Assembly (NCBI RefSeq): GCF_014842265.1
Contig: NZ_JACYVI010000008.1
Coordinates: forward strand, 1 to 64,000
DNA length: 64,000 nt
Source of the DNA: Pseudomonas sp. CFBP 13711
GTDB taxonomy: Bacteria > Pseudomonadota > Gammaproteobacteria > Pseudomonadales > Pseudomonadaceae
Direction: 5' to 3'
Under the pieces are notes generated by a model. It had not been told where the DNA came from. It searched no databases and saw only the letters and a program-made list of their open reading frames with translations. Shown here piece by piece: positions 25,848 through 35,111 of this stretch. Within the stretch, counting starts at the first letter, position 1; the number at the start of each line of letters is the position of its first letter. The position numbers were made by a program, and so were the translations under genes.

Positions 25848-27556
25848 TGAGCACAACCCCTCTCAACGCCCCGGCCATCGTCATTCTGGGCAAAGGCGCG
25901 CTGGCCACGGCGCGACGCATTCAGCAGCTGTACCCCCAAGCGCTGATTTATGGGCTGGCCGGACGTGTCGAAGACGTCGACCGCCGCTATTCGGAATTTG
26001 GCGCGACGCTGCGCCAGCTGTATCAGCAAGACACGCCGATTATCGCGCTGTGCGCGGCGGGTATCGTCATCCGCACGCTGGCGCCGGTGTTACTGGAGAA
26101 GGGCGTCGAGCCGCCGGTGCTGGCCGTCGCCGAAGATGGCAGCGCAGTGGTGCCGCTGCTTGGCGGACTGGGCGGCGTCAATGTCATGGCCCGGGAAATC
26201 GCCGCCTCGCTGAACACCGCCGCCGCCATCACCACCAGCGGCGAACTGCGCTTCGGCACCTGTCTGCTCAACCCGCCGGCGGGTTACGCGTTGGGCGATC
26301 TTGAGCTGGGCAAGCGCTTCGTCAGCGATTTGCTGTCGGGCGAAAGCGTGCGCGTCGAGGGCGCGGCGCCGTGGCTGGCTCAGGCACAGTTGCCTGAAGA
26401 TGACCAGGCGCAGTTGGCTATTCACGTCGGTTACGCCGAGCGCGAGCCCAGCGACCACGAACTGTTGATCTACCCGCGCAACGTGCTGGTGGCGGTGAGC
26501 GGTGATCTGGCAGATCTCGCCGATACCGTGAAGGCCGCGCTGCATGATTCGCGCATCGCCGTGCAGGCGCTGGGCTGTTTACTGGCCAGCAAAGCCGAGA
26601 TGGCCAATCCGGCGCTGCACGCGGCTGCCGACGCACTGGGCGTACCGTTGCGTTTTACCACCGCCGGTACGCCCGCCGACATGACCCGGCAGGTCCTGCC
26701 GCAATTGTTGCCACCGTTGACCCCGGCGGCGGGCATCGCCATTGCCGTCGCGCCGCAGCCGTTGGAGGTTGAACAGATCGGCTGTGCACGAGGACGACTG
26801 GCGGTTATCGGGCTTGGCCCGGGCGCCACTGACTTCATGATTCCTGCTGTTAAAGCCGAGCTCGCACGCGCCAATGACGTGCTCGGCTACGAGACTTATG
26901 TACGCATGGCCGGGCCGTTCCGCGCCGACCAGGTGCTGCACTGCACCGACAACCGCGAAGAAATGCTGCGCGCTCGGCATGCATTCGAGCTGGCCGCTGA
27001 AGGCCGTTCGGTGGTGGTGGTTTCATCGGGTGACCCCGGCGTGTTCGCCATGGCCGCGGCGGTGCTGGAAGCGCTGCACGAATCGGATAATCCCGACTGG
27101 CACCGGGTTGATCTGCACATCCTTCCGGGGGTGTCTGCCTCGCTGGCGACGGCGGCGCTGGCGGGTGCGCCGTTAGGTCACGACTTCTGCGTCATGTCCC
27201 TGTCGGACAACCTCAAGCCATGGGAGATCATCGAGAAGCGCCTGGATCTGGCCTGTCAGGCCGATCTGGCGCTGGCGTTCTACAACCCGATCTCGCGCTC
27301 TCGCCCTTGGCAGCTGGGGCGGGCGCTTGAAATCGTGCGCCAGCATCGCAGCCCTGAGACGCCGGTGACGCTGGGGCGTGATGTGGGTCGGCCGGCGCAG
27401 ACGTTGCGGGTCATTACGCTTGGCGAGCTGAGGCCGGAGCACGTCGACATGCGCACGATGGTGCTGGTGGGGTCGTCGTTGACCTGCGTGTTCCCGCGCA
27501 CCAATGGTGAGTCGTGGGTCTACACGCCGCGCTGGTACGGTGCCAAGCCGACGTGA
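25847..27556 (+). CDS. cobJ: CbiG/CobE-CobJ fusion, precorrin-3B C17-methyltransferase
   Basis: A 569-residue fusion. Residues 1 to about 200 resemble CbiG N-terminal (LCAAGIVIRTLAPVL, AAAITTSGELRFG). Residues about 205-310 resemble CobE/CbiG C-terminal (LGCLLASKAEMANPAL). Residues about 320-569 are the CobJ methylase (LAVIGLGPGATDFMIPAV, VVVSSGDPGVFAMAAAV, LGHDFCVMSLSDNL). CobJ methylates C-17 with ring contraction. The ATG at 25847 overlaps the cobI stop; an in-frame GTG at 25835 is the less likely alternative. The same fusion is known in P. aeruginosa. Confidence 0.94.
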   Translation: MSTTPLNAPAIVILGKGALATARRIQQLYPQALIYGLAGRVEDVDRRYSEFGATLRQLYQQDTPIIALCAAGIVIRTLAPVLLEKGVEPPVLAVAEDGSAVVPLLGGLGGVNVMAREIAASLNTAAAITTSGELRFGTCLLNPPAGYALGDLELGKRFVSDLLSGESVRVEGAAPWLAQAQLPEDDQAQLAIHVGYAEREPSDHELLIYPRNVLVAVSGDLADLADTVKAALHDSRIAVQALGCLLASKAEMANPALHAAADALGVPLRFTTAGTPADMTRQVLPQLLPPLTPAAGIAIAVAPQPLEVEQIGCARGRLAVIGLGPGATDFMIPAVKAELARANDVLGYETYVRMAGPFRADQVLHCTDNREEMLRARHAFELAAEGRSVVVVSSGDPGVFAMAAAVLEALHESDNPDWHRVDLHILPGVSASLATAALAGAPLGHDFCVMSLSDNLKPWEIIEKRLDLACQADLALAFYNPISRSRPWQLGRALEIVRQHRSPETPVTLGRDVGRPAQTLRVITLGELRPEHVDMRTMVLVGSSLTCVFPRTNGESWVYTPRWYGAKPT

Positions 27557-27895
27557 GCGACGGTTCGGTTTGCTCTGTGGGATTGGTCCGATAACTCGCG
27601 CAGGCCTGACGGCAACGCCATGACGAAACCGCTGCAGACGCCTGCGGAAATCCCGTTGGGCCGGCTCCGGGTTACGTCGTCTGGTTCCGCGCTGACTGAG
27701 CCCCAACCTCGAGAGCATCCGTATTTCTTGAGGTTCAGGGGCCTCATGTTTCCCTGAATTCAACGCTTTGCTGTAGGACATGCTGCGCACACACAGCGCG
27801 AGGGGCTCTTTGCCACTGCGTTGCGACCCCAGAAAATTCCGTTAACCTCGGTTGTGTCCACGACGGACATTCCCACCAGTTAAAGGAATAACGAA
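27557..27895 (+). other. 339-base intergenic region before the unknown three-gene set
   Basis: No convincing frame on either strand. It holds a weak stem TTCAGGG/CCCTGAA at 27734-27758 without a T tract. The last 100 bases should contain the promoter of the three-gene set, with AAGGAATAACGAA as the ribosome binding site. No cobalamin riboswitch, REP or tRNA was seen. Confidence 0.5.
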
Positions 27896-28687
27896 ATGAC
27901 ACATGAAGCAAGCCTGACCGACTCTGAACGCCGCGCCTATATCGCCGGTTGCCAACTGGCCGACTGTTCTCACTCGCTGATTGACCACGTTTCAAAGATG
28001 GATGTGCCGGCCTTGGACAGTCCACCTCAGGGCGCTGTTGTCGGCAGCAATCTCCTCGCCTTTGCAGAAGGTGTTTCGCGACAGAACAAGCAAGACGTTA
28101 TGGATTCCTTCCTGTTCGCGACGATGGTGGCTAACAAAGCGTTCAATCCAGAAACTCAGAGTCAGGAGTGGTACGGACGTTTTAACCGAGTGTTGTCAAC
28201 CCAGGGCTGGTTTTCAACCAACTGGAATTACGCTCGTTATCGCTCCACCCACCAGCGTTTCAGCATGGAACAAGCGGGGCTTGAAATCCTGGGCTCCGCC
28301 ATTGCTGCTGCGGCTCTGCCCGGACCCGCCAGTGCCGCAATGCTCAAAGTGGCTGGCGATGCCATCGCGGCACTTAGGGCTCAGGAAAAACCGCTGCGTT
28401 TGTTCGAACGTCAGACCAAGACTCATCGGGGTGCAAACTTCCGGGTCGGCGCATGTGCGGAGTCTGCTGAAGGAAGCGTCACGATGGCGCTGGGCGCGGT
28501 CAACTTCTCCGCCAACTCGACCGTCACCGACGTGCTCTTCTGGACATGGAACAGCGCAGACGTTTCGACTTTCCGCGGCGAGGATATGCTGGTGTTCAAC
28601 ACCCGCGCCTACGCGCGGGTCCGCAACCAGGTTCAGGACCAATTGAGCAAGAGCGCTTCTTTGGCCATCTCGGAATTCGAGATCTGA
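27896..28687 (+). CDS. Unknown protein A of a tandem paralogous trio
   Basis: 263 residues, no signal peptide; a strong ribosome binding site (AAGGAA) precedes the ATG. I do not recognise the family. Residues 46-67 (GAVVGSNLLAFAEGVSRQNK) and the following DVMDSFLFATMVANKAF match the start of protein C of the trio and, less well, protein B. Residues 128-160 form an Ala-rich hydrophobic stretch (LEILGSAIAAAALPGPASAA) that the other two lack. The C-terminal 75 residues look beta-rich (SVTMALGAVNFSANSTVTDV). A terminator-like hairpin follows the stop, so A may be made in excess over B and C. Confidence 0.85.
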   Translation: MTHEASLTDSERRAYIAGCQLADCSHSLIDHVSKMDVPALDSPPQGAVVGSNLLAFAEGVSRQNKQDVMDSFLFATMVANKAFNPETQSQEWYGRFNRVLSTQGWFSTNWNYARYRSTHQRFSMEQAGLEILGSAIAAAALPGPASAAMLKVAGDAIAALRAQEKPLRLFERQTKTHRGANFRVGACAESAEGSVTMALGAVNFSANSTVTDVLFWTWNSADVSTFRGEDMLVFNTRAYARVRNQVQDQLSKSASLAISEFEI

Positions 28688-28689
28688 AC

Positions 28690-28717
28690 AAAAGGGAGGC
28701 GCCATGCGCCTCCTTTT
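28690..28717 (+). terminator. Terminator-like hairpin between genes A and B
   Basis: GGAGGCGC (28695-28702), loop CAT, GCGCCTCC (28706-28713), then TTTT. An eight-pair GC-rich stem with a short T tract three bases after the A stop codon. It probably ends part of the transcripts before B and C, which have no obvious promoter of their own in the 45-base gap. Confidence 0.7.
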
Positions 28718-28732
28718 CTCTGGAGATGTGCC

Positions 28733-29437
28733 ATGCATCAGGGAATGATTGAAACCCGGATCAGCGCAGGGTGCTTATTGTTCATGCACCGTGACTGCAC
28801 TGAAACCCAAAAGAGCGATATCGCTGACTGCGTGTTGTACACGCAACTGGCGGCCACAAAAAAACACGAACGGTTTGCCGCAACGCCTGCGTGGAACGAG
28901 ACCTGGCTCGCGGCCTTCACGCGCTTTGGCGGGGTGCTGAAAGCCCATGAGGCAATCAGCTGCCCAGCTCTGGAGCTTGGTCCCGGCTCTGTGTGGGCAT
29001 GGATGAAAATCAGACTACCGCTCTTCATGCCCAGCGATATGGTATTCGAGGGTGAATCCGCCGCCTGGCGCGCTCTATCCAGCCATCCCGCTCAGCCAGC
29101 CTTCGACCTGCTGGCCGCGCAGGTGCTTGAACCGATGACGACGGCGATTCCGGGGGAGATCCGCATCGAGCAGAAAGTGGCGATGCAAATCGCTTTCCTG
29201 GATGAAAGCGCAGCGCTCTCGGTTGTCCTTGTCACCTTTACTCACCGCTTGCCGCTGAGAAATGACTTTCTTTTCGAGCCTCTGCTGCCCGGCGATATCA
29301 TCGGCAATGTTGAGTTACGGTTCTACTCTCTTCGCCTGATGGATTTGGTCTACTCGCCGTTTCGGCAAAAGATCAGCCAGGCGCTGGAGGATCGTCGACC
29401 CCATCTGGTGTCTGCGTTGGAAGGAGCAGAAGCATGA
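28733..29437 (+). CDS. Unknown protein B of a tandem paralogous trio
   Basis: 234 residues, cytosolic by sequence. GGAG at about 28722 serves the ATG. Residues 9-70 (ETQKSDIADCVLYTQLAATK with a following AWNETW) align with the Q-x-K/R-x-D-x-x-D-C/S-x-L pattern in A and C, and the C-terminal 80 residues (SVVLVTFTHRLPLRNDFLFE) align with their C-terminal halves. Contains Cys residues near positions 14, 22 and 33. It overlaps gene C by four bases (ATGA), so the two are coupled. Function unknown. Confidence 0.83.
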   Translation: MHQGMIETRISAGCLLFMHRDCTETQKSDIADCVLYTQLAATKKHERFAATPAWNETWLAAFTRFGGVLKAHEAISCPALELGPGSVWAWMKIRLPLFMPSDMVFEGESAAWRALSSHPAQPAFDLLAAQVLEPMTTAIPGEIRIEQKVAMQIAFLDESAALSVVLVTFTHRLPLRNDFLFEPLLPGDIIGNVELRFYSLRLMDLVYSPFRQKISQALEDRRPHLVSALEGAEA

Positions 29438-30072
29438 GCGCCACTGGTGCGGTGGTCGGTAACGGTCTGGTGTCGCTGTCCACCGGCATCAATAAGCAGG
29501 ACCGCGAGGATCTGTTTGACTGCTTGCTGCGAGCCGAGCGCGTGGCCGGTCAGGTCAGTCGGGATGAGCATTTCACCTACTGGGCGTACCGGTATGGCAA
29601 GGCACTGGAGCAACGAAGTTTCGTCAAGTTGAGTCCGATCATGCATGAACCCATGGTGATCCGGAGCGCGTCGGAGCTAGAGGAAATCAGCTTCCGTGTT
29701 ATCGAATCACGCGGGTCCGCTCGGTTGGCGCGACAGGCGCAGGCGTCGCTTCAGGCCATGCAGATTCACCACTACGCGGAGCACTTTTTTGAAAGCATCA
29801 ACGGGAACAGCGTCATCGCGGGTTTTCAGGTCATTCCGTGCGCAGTGGATACGACAGGCGCTGTGATGGTGCTGCTGTGCGGCATCCAGATGACAGGTCA
29901 CGTCGAGACGCGGGATTTCGACTTCTGGTCTGACTCACGCAGTGAGCTGATGTTGCGTATCACGGGAGGGGCCTACCGTTTTGATCGTCGAGATTATGCG
30001 ACGCATCGCGATGCCGTCGCCAGGGAGCTGGACGCCCATGGGGCGAGGGCCATTCAGACATTTGCGCTCTGA
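29434..30072 (+). CDS. Unknown protein C of a tandem paralogous trio
   Basis: 212 residues starting MSATGAVVGNGLVSLSTGIN, which matches residues 46 onward of protein A (GAVVGSNLLAFAEGVSRQNK); KQDREDLFDCLLRAERVAGQ continues the match. The C-terminal part (MVLLCGIQMTGHVETRDFDF) again parallels A and B. No signal peptide or membrane segment. The stop is seven bases from the end of the convergent marC-like gene. Function unknown. Confidence 0.83.
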   Translation: MSATGAVVGNGLVSLSTGINKQDREDLFDCLLRAERVAGQVSRDEHFTYWAYRYGKALEQRSFVKLSPIMHEPMVIRSASELEEISFRVIESRGSARLARQAQASLQAMQIHHYAEHFFESINGNSVIAGFQVIPCAVDTTGAVMVLLCGIQMTGHVETRDFDFWSDSRSELMLRITGGAYRFDRRDYATHRDAVARELDAHGARAIQTFAL

Positions 30073-30079
30073 GCGCGCC

Positions 30080-30676
30080 TCAGGTCAGCAGGTAGCCCTT
30101 GATGCCCGTGAAGATGATCTGGGCCGCGAGTGCGCACACAAACAACCCCATGAGGCGGCTGACAATCTGTAGCCCCTGATCCCCCAGAATTCGCTCGATG
30201 CTGTTGGACAGATAAAGGATCACGCCCACCGTCAGGCTGGCCAGCGCGATGCTGACGATGGCAGTGAGTTTGTCATCCCAATGGGGCTGGCTGATCCCCA
30301 TGACCAGCAGTGCGCCAATGGTGCCGGGGCCGACGGTGATGGGGATGGTCAGCGGCACGATGGCGACGTCCTGCTGCACGTTGTCGGTCTGCACGCCGGA
30401 TTTACCCTGGGCCATGGCTAGGGCTGAGATGAACAGCACGCTGCCGGCGCCGATTCTGAAGGCGTCGGCGGTGATGCCGAAGACCCCGAAAATCACCCGC
30501 CCGAACAGGTACAGCAAGACGCTGGACACCAGGGTCGCCAAGGCGATCTTCCACGCCAGCTGCCGGCGTTCCTTGCGCGAATAGCCGCGGCTCAGGGAAA
30601 TGAAACAGGACAGGACGAAGAACGGGCTATAGAGCACCAGCATCTTCAGGTAAACGCTGAACAGCACGTGAAGCAT
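30080..30676 (-). CDS. MarC family integral membrane protein
   Basis: 198 residues with six hydrophobic segments and the family stretches SPFFVLSCFISLSRG and IVPLTIPITVGPGTIGALLV. MarC proteins are inner-membrane proteins of uncertain role; the old link to multiple antibiotic resistance is not supported for the family. Single gene, convergent with the unknown trio. Confidence 0.9.
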   Translation of the reverse strand: MLHVLFSVYLKMLVLYSPFFVLSCFISLSRGYSRKERRQLAWKIALATLVSSVLLYLFGRVIFGVFGITADAFRIGAGSVLFISALAMAQGKSGVQTDNVQQDVAIVPLTIPITVGPGTIGALLVMGISQPHWDDKLTAIVSIALASLTVGVILYLSNSIERILGDQGLQIVSRLMGLFVCALAAQIIFTGIKGYLLT

Positions 30677-30743
30677 GGTTTGAGCTCATGGCAGCAGACT
30701 GGGACGGCGCCAAGTCTATCAGCCCGTCATGGACACTTGGCGG

Positions 30744-33539
30744 TCAGTTTTGCTCGTAGCGGTCTTCGCCACGGGTGACGCGCGTCGCCTCATCCCGGGC
30801 ACGCTGTTCCACCCAGTATTCGACCAGCTCGCGTAACTGAGACAGCTCCACCGGTTTGGACATGTGGCCGTCCATCCCGGACTGGCGCGCGCGATCCTTG
30901 TGCTCCGCAAGGATGTGCGCGGTCAACGCCACCACAGGAGTGCGAATGCGCTGGTTGCCGGTTTCCCAGGCGCGGAACTGCTGTGTGGCCGAGAACCCGT
31001 CAAGGATCGGCATTTCGCAATCCATCAGCACCAGGTCATAGCGCTGGGTCTTCATCGCCAGCAGCGCCTCTTCGCCATTGCTGGCGGTGTCCGGCTGCAG
31101 GTTGAGCTTGCCGAGCATGCCGCGAATGACCTTGGTGGAAATGCTGTTGTCTTCGGCGACCAGAATGCGGAAATCGCTGGGCACATCGATGTCGCTGATC
31201 AGCCCCGGCACCGCAGGGAAGGGCGCGTTACCTTTGTTGCGCTGATTGAGCTCGTCCGCCAGCGTGGTCTTCAGCGTGTACCCGGCGACCGGTTTGGCGA
31301 GGATGCGTTTGACCCCGGCATTGCGCGCGATGACCTTGCTTGGCGCGTTGCTGATACCCGTGAGCATGATCAACAGAATGTCGTGGTTCAGGCTCGGGTC
31401 TTCCTTGATCTTGGCGGCCAGTTGCATGCCGGTCATGCCGGGCATGTTCTGATCGAGCAAGACGATATCGAAGTAGTCGCGCAAGTGAGCCTTGGTGCGC
31501 AGCAGCGCCAGTGCTTCCTTGCCCGATGGCACGGCGCTGACGTTCAGCCCCCACGCGCTGCACTGCTGGACCAGTACCTTGCGGCAGGTGTCGTTGTCAT
31601 CGACGACCAGAACCCGCGCACCTTTGAGCGGGCTGTCCAGATCAGCGGGCGGCTGCTCCAGTCGTTCTGCATCAAGGGGCAGACTCAGCCACAGCGTGCT
31701 GCCCTGATTGGTGCCGCTCTGGATGCCGAACTCACCGTTCATCAACAGGATCAGCTGTCGGGCAATGACCAGCCCCAGGTGACCGCCGACCTTGCTGGCA
31801 GCCAGGAAGTTCTTGCTATGCAGCTCGGCGTGCAGCAGTGCGTCGCGTTCCTTGGGCGTCAGCGGCGTACCGCTGTCCTGCACGGCGATGCGCAGCCGTG
31901 GCTTGCCGCCGCGGGAGTCGAGGGCGACGACCAACAGGATCTCGCCCTCGTCGGTCTTCTTTAAGGCGTTCTCCAGCAGACTGAGCAGCGTCTGCCGCAG
32001 GCGTGTCGGGTCACCGCTGATGACGCGCGGCACCTGGGGCTGAATGAAGCTGATCAGCTCGACACTTTGCTGCTCGGCCTTGGCGCGGAAGATACTCAGG
32101 CAGTCCTCGATCATCGCGTTGAGGTCGAACTGCACGTCATCCAGCTCGATCTGCCCTGACTCCAGTTTGGTGATGTCGAGGATTTCGTTGATCAGGGTGA
32201 GCAGTTCGTTGCCGGCGCTGTGAATGGTCTGCACGTAATCGCGCTGTTTGACCGACAGCGGCGTGCCCAGCAGTAACTCGGTCATCCCCAGCACGCCGTT
32301 CATGGGGGTGCGAATCTCGTGACTGATCTTCGCCAGAAACTCGGCCTTGGCGTTGATTTCTGCCGTGCTGGCGGCCAGTTCGCGGCTGATGCTGAAATTG
32401 TCTTCGGTGATGCTGCGATGACGCTCGCTGAGGGCGATGCTCATCAGCAGGCCGCACAGGCAGAACACCGCCAATACCCCGATGATCAGCGTCTGCGCGG
32501 GAAAGCTTGTCAGCCAGAGCATGGCCGGCAGCACCACGAGGTTGCCGAGATTGAACGCGATCATGGCGATCACAAACGGTCGGGCAGGGGAGTAACCCTT
32601 CTGCAGGTGGTAGATCGACACCAGGGTGATGCTGACCGTGGTCAATGCCACCAGCAGGAACGTCATGATGTTCAGTGGCAGCGTTTCAACGAACAGCACC
32701 AGCAGCGCGCCAAAGCCGACCACCAGCAGCACGCCCATCAGCAGCCGGTTGAGCATCTCGACCCCGCGCTGAATGAAGAAACAGTACGTGTACATCAGGC
32801 CTGTCGCGGCGGCGAGCAGCAGAGCCAGGTGAGCGCTCGGCGTCTGCGCCAGATGCCAGCGCGGCAGCCATGGCGCCTGAAGGTTGAGCAGCAGTAAGGC
32901 GCTCAGCCCCAGAAACGCCTCGCACGCTGCCAGCCACAAGCTACTGACCGAGCGGGACTGGGCGAAGCGCGTGAGGTTCTGCACGATCAGCATGGCCAGC
33001 GAACCGAAGAACAGGCCGAGCAGCAGGGGGCGGCGCTCGTCTGCGGCACTGCTGACGGCGGACTGCAGAGTGATGTTCGGGCGCAGTTCCTGTTCGGATT
33101 TGAGGCGCAAATACAGGTCGAGGGGCTTGTCGCTCTGGGGCACCGGCAGCAGGAAGTCCAGTGACGGCAGGGGTTGGGCTCCGCGCGGCACCCGGTTACC
33201 GGAGCGCGAATGATCGATCAGGCTGTCGCCGTCGAGCACGTACATGTCGACCGTCGCCAGGTCGGGCGCGAAGATCCGCACCAGTTGCTCATGGGTGGTC
33301 GGGGGCAGGCGGTAGTGCAGCCACAATGCGGCGTCGCGGCTGGTCGCGCGCACTTGATCGAGTTCGACCGGGCTGAACTGGGATTCGTAGTGGGGGGAGC
33401 GGACGTCGCTGAGGTTCAGGTTCGCCTGGTCGTCGACAAGGGTTGACCAGCCTGCACTGACCTCGGCGGCGGCGGAGGATATACAGAGCAGGGTCAGCAA
33501 TGTGACGGTCAAACGAGTGGCAATCCTGAGCCAGCGCAC
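30744..33539 (-). CDS. retS: Hybrid sensor kinase RetS
   Basis: 931 residues with the RetS layout. A signal peptide is followed by a periplasmic 7TMR-DISMED2 sensor (about 27-165), seven membrane segments (about 170-370), and HisKA with His407 in AKISHEIRTPMNG. An ATPase domain with weakened boxes (SLLENALKKTDEG, VGGHLGLVIARQL) follows, then two receiver domains (VLVVDDNDTC...LLDQNMPG and ILVAEDNSIS...LMDCEMPILDG). In P. aeruginosa RetS binds GacS and blocks the GacA-RsmY/Z pathway, favouring acute over biofilm lifestyles. Placement next to purD-purH-fis-dusB matches the known retS locus and supports the name. Confidence 0.9.
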   Translation of the reverse strand: MRWLRIATRLTVTLLTLLCISSAAAEVSAGWSTLVDDQANLNLSDVRSPHYESQFSPVELDQVRATSRDAALWLHYRLPPTTHEQLVRIFAPDLATVDMYVLDGDSLIDHSRSGNRVPRGAQPLPSLDFLLPVPQSDKPLDLYLRLKSEQELRPNITLQSAVSSAADERRPLLLGLFFGSLAMLIVQNLTRFAQSRSVSSLWLAACEAFLGLSALLLLNLQAPWLPRWHLAQTPSAHLALLLAAATGLMYTYCFFIQRGVEMLNRLLMGVLLVVGFGALLVLFVETLPLNIMTFLLVALTTVSITLVSIYHLQKGYSPARPFVIAMIAFNLGNLVVLPAMLWLTSFPAQTLIIGVLAVFCLCGLLMSIALSERHRSITEDNFSISRELAASTAEINAKAEFLAKISHEIRTPMNGVLGMTELLLGTPLSVKQRDYVQTIHSAGNELLTLINEILDITKLESGQIELDDVQFDLNAMIEDCLSIFRAKAEQQSVELISFIQPQVPRVISGDPTRLRQTLLSLLENALKKTDEGEILLVVALDSRGGKPRLRIAVQDSGTPLTPKERDALLHAELHSKNFLAASKVGGHLGLVIARQLILLMNGEFGIQSGTNQGSTLWLSLPLDAERLEQPPADLDSPLKGARVLVVDDNDTCRKVLVQQCSAWGLNVSAVPSGKEALALLRTKAHLRDYFDIVLLDQNMPGMTGMQLAAKIKEDPSLNHDILLIMLTGISNAPSKVIARNAGVKRILAKPVAGYTLKTTLADELNQRNKGNAPFPAVPGLISDIDVPSDFRILVAEDNSISTKVIRGMLGKLNLQPDTASNGEEALLAMKTQRYDLVLMDCEMPILDGFSATQQFRAWETGNQRIRTPVVALTAHILAEHKDRARQSGMDGHMSKPVELSQLRELVEYWVEQRARDEATRVTRGEDRYEQN

Positions 33540-33591
33540 GGCGAAATCCCTTCGTGAATGAAGCCTGTTTAACTCTGGGGCACCGGATGAA

Positions 33592-33623
33592 CGATCAGCG
33601 ACTCAAGGAGGAGCCGCTGATCG
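33592..33623 (-). terminator. Possible terminator after purD
   Basis: CGATCAGCG at 33592-33600 and CGCTGATCG at 33615-33623 form a perfect nine-pair stem just past the purD stop. There is no clear T tract, so it may be a processing or stability hairpin instead. Confidence 0.4.
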
Positions 33624-33632
33624 GGCCGAGGC

Positions 33633-34928
33633 TCACGCCAGATCTTCGCCGCGTTCCCGGGCAATGGCGCGGTAGCCAATGTCCTTGCGGTAGAAACAAC
33701 CGTTCCAGTCAATCTTTGCCGCCAGTTCGTACGCTTGTTTCTGCGCATCGCCAACGGTGTCGCCCAGGGCCGTCGCGCACAGTACGCGACCGCCGGAGGT
33801 CACGATACGGCCATCCTGCAACGCGGTGCCAGCGTGGAACACTTTGCCCTGCAACGCGGCCGCAGCGTCCAGCCCGTGAATCTCGTCGCCCTTGGCGTAA
33901 TCTGCCGGGTAACCGCCGGCTGCCAGTACGATTCCCAGACTCGGACGCGGGTCCCACTGAGCATCCACTGTATCCAGCGTTTGCGCCAGAGCGGCTTCGA
34001 CCAGCGATACCAGGCTCGACTGCAGACGCAGCATGACCGGCTGGGTTTCCGGATCACCAAAGCGGCAGTTGAACTCGATGACTTTCGGATTGCCAGCCTT
34101 GTCGATCATCAGACCAGCATAGAGGAAACCGGTGTAAATGTTGCCCTCGGCAGCCATGCCCCTGACGGTCGGCCATATGACCTGATCCATCACGCGCTGG
34201 TGAACCTCGGCGGTGACCACCGGGGCCGGGGAATATGCGCCCATGCCACCCGTGTTCGGGCCGCTGTCGCCGTCGCCGACGCGTTTGTGGTCCTGGCTGG
34301 TGGCCATGGGCAACACGTTCTTGCCGTCGACCATGACGATGAAGCTGGCTTCTTCGCCATCGAGGAATTCCTCGATCACCACGCGTGAACCTGCGTCGCC
34401 GAAGGCATTACCGGCCAGCATGTCGCGCACCGCGTCTTCTGCTTCCGCAAGGGTCATCGCGACGATTACGCCTTTGCCCGCTGCCAGGCCGTCAGCCTTG
34501 ATGACGATCGGTGCGCCTTTCTCTTGCAGGTACGCCAGTGCCGGTTCGATCTCGGTGAAGTTCTGGTAGTCGGCGGAGGGAATAGCGTGGCGCGCCAGGA
34601 AATCCTTGGTGAAGGCCTTGGAGCCTTCCAGCTGCGCGGCGCCCTTGGTCGGGCCGAAGCAGTTCAGGCCACGGGCGCGGAACAGGTCGACAACACCGGC
34701 CACCAGCGGCACTTCCGGGCCGACGATGGTCAGCGCGACGTTCTTCTCGGCGAAGTCGGCGAGTTGCTCAAGCGCCAATACGTCGATGGCAACGTTTTCG
34801 CACTTGGCTTCAGTGGCAGTACCCGCATTGCCCGGTGCGACGAACACTTTCTCGACACGAGCGTCCTGCGCGACCTTCCAGGCCAGAGCGTGTTCACGGC
34901 CACCGCTGCCAATGATCAAAACATTCAT
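33633..34928 (-). CDS. purD: Phosphoribosylamine-glycine ligase
   Basis: An ATP-grasp enzyme of 431 residues that joins glycine to phosphoribosylamine in purine synthesis. It starts MNVLIIGSGGREHALAWKV and shows IKADGLAAGKGVIVAMT and VIEFNCRFGDPETQPVM. I choose the ATG at 34928 with GAGG eight bases before it; a TTG two codons upstream is the alternative. It follows purH across a gap filled by a REPIN. Confidence 0.97.
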   Translation of the reverse strand: MNVLIIGSGGREHALAWKVAQDARVEKVFVAPGNAGTATEAKCENVAIDVLALEQLADFAEKNVALTIVGPEVPLVAGVVDLFRARGLNCFGPTKGAAQLEGSKAFTKDFLARHAIPSADYQNFTEIEPALAYLQEKGAPIVIKADGLAAGKGVIVAMTLAEAEDAVRDMLAGNAFGDAGSRVVIEEFLDGEEASFIVMVDGKNVLPMATSQDHKRVGDGDSGPNTGGMGAYSPAPVVTAEVHQRVMDQVIWPTVRGMAAEGNIYTGFLYAGLMIDKAGNPKVIEFNCRFGDPETQPVMLRLQSSLVSLVEAALAQTLDTVDAQWDPRPSLGIVLAAGGYPADYAKGDEIHGLDAAAALQGKVFHAGTALQDGRIVTSGGRVLCATALGDTVGDAQKQAYELAAKIDWNGCFYRKDIGYRAIARERGEDLA

Positions 34929-34997
34929 TTCCAAAACCTCAATAACGACAACGCGTAAAAATCCGAAGGCAAACAGTGTGGAACGCCGAACGCAGAC

Positions 34998-35089
34998 TGT
35001 GGGACCGGCTTTAGCCGGGAAGAGGACAGTACATCCGACACATCTGTCGGGTCAGTCATGCCGCCTTCCCGGCTAAAGCCGGTCCTACA
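34998..35089. repeat. REPIN of the GGACCGGCTTTAGCCGGGAAG family
   Basis: TGTGGGACCGGCTTTAGCCG at 34998 faces CTTCCCGGCTAAAGCCGGTC ending near 35089. This family differs in core from the GTGGGAGCGAG repeats elsewhere. A worn half copy (ATGCCGGTCCTGCTAAAACC) lies at about 40822-40841 before accC. Confidence 0.85.
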
Positions 35090-35111
35090 AAAGCCAACAG
35101 CGTAAACCGTA

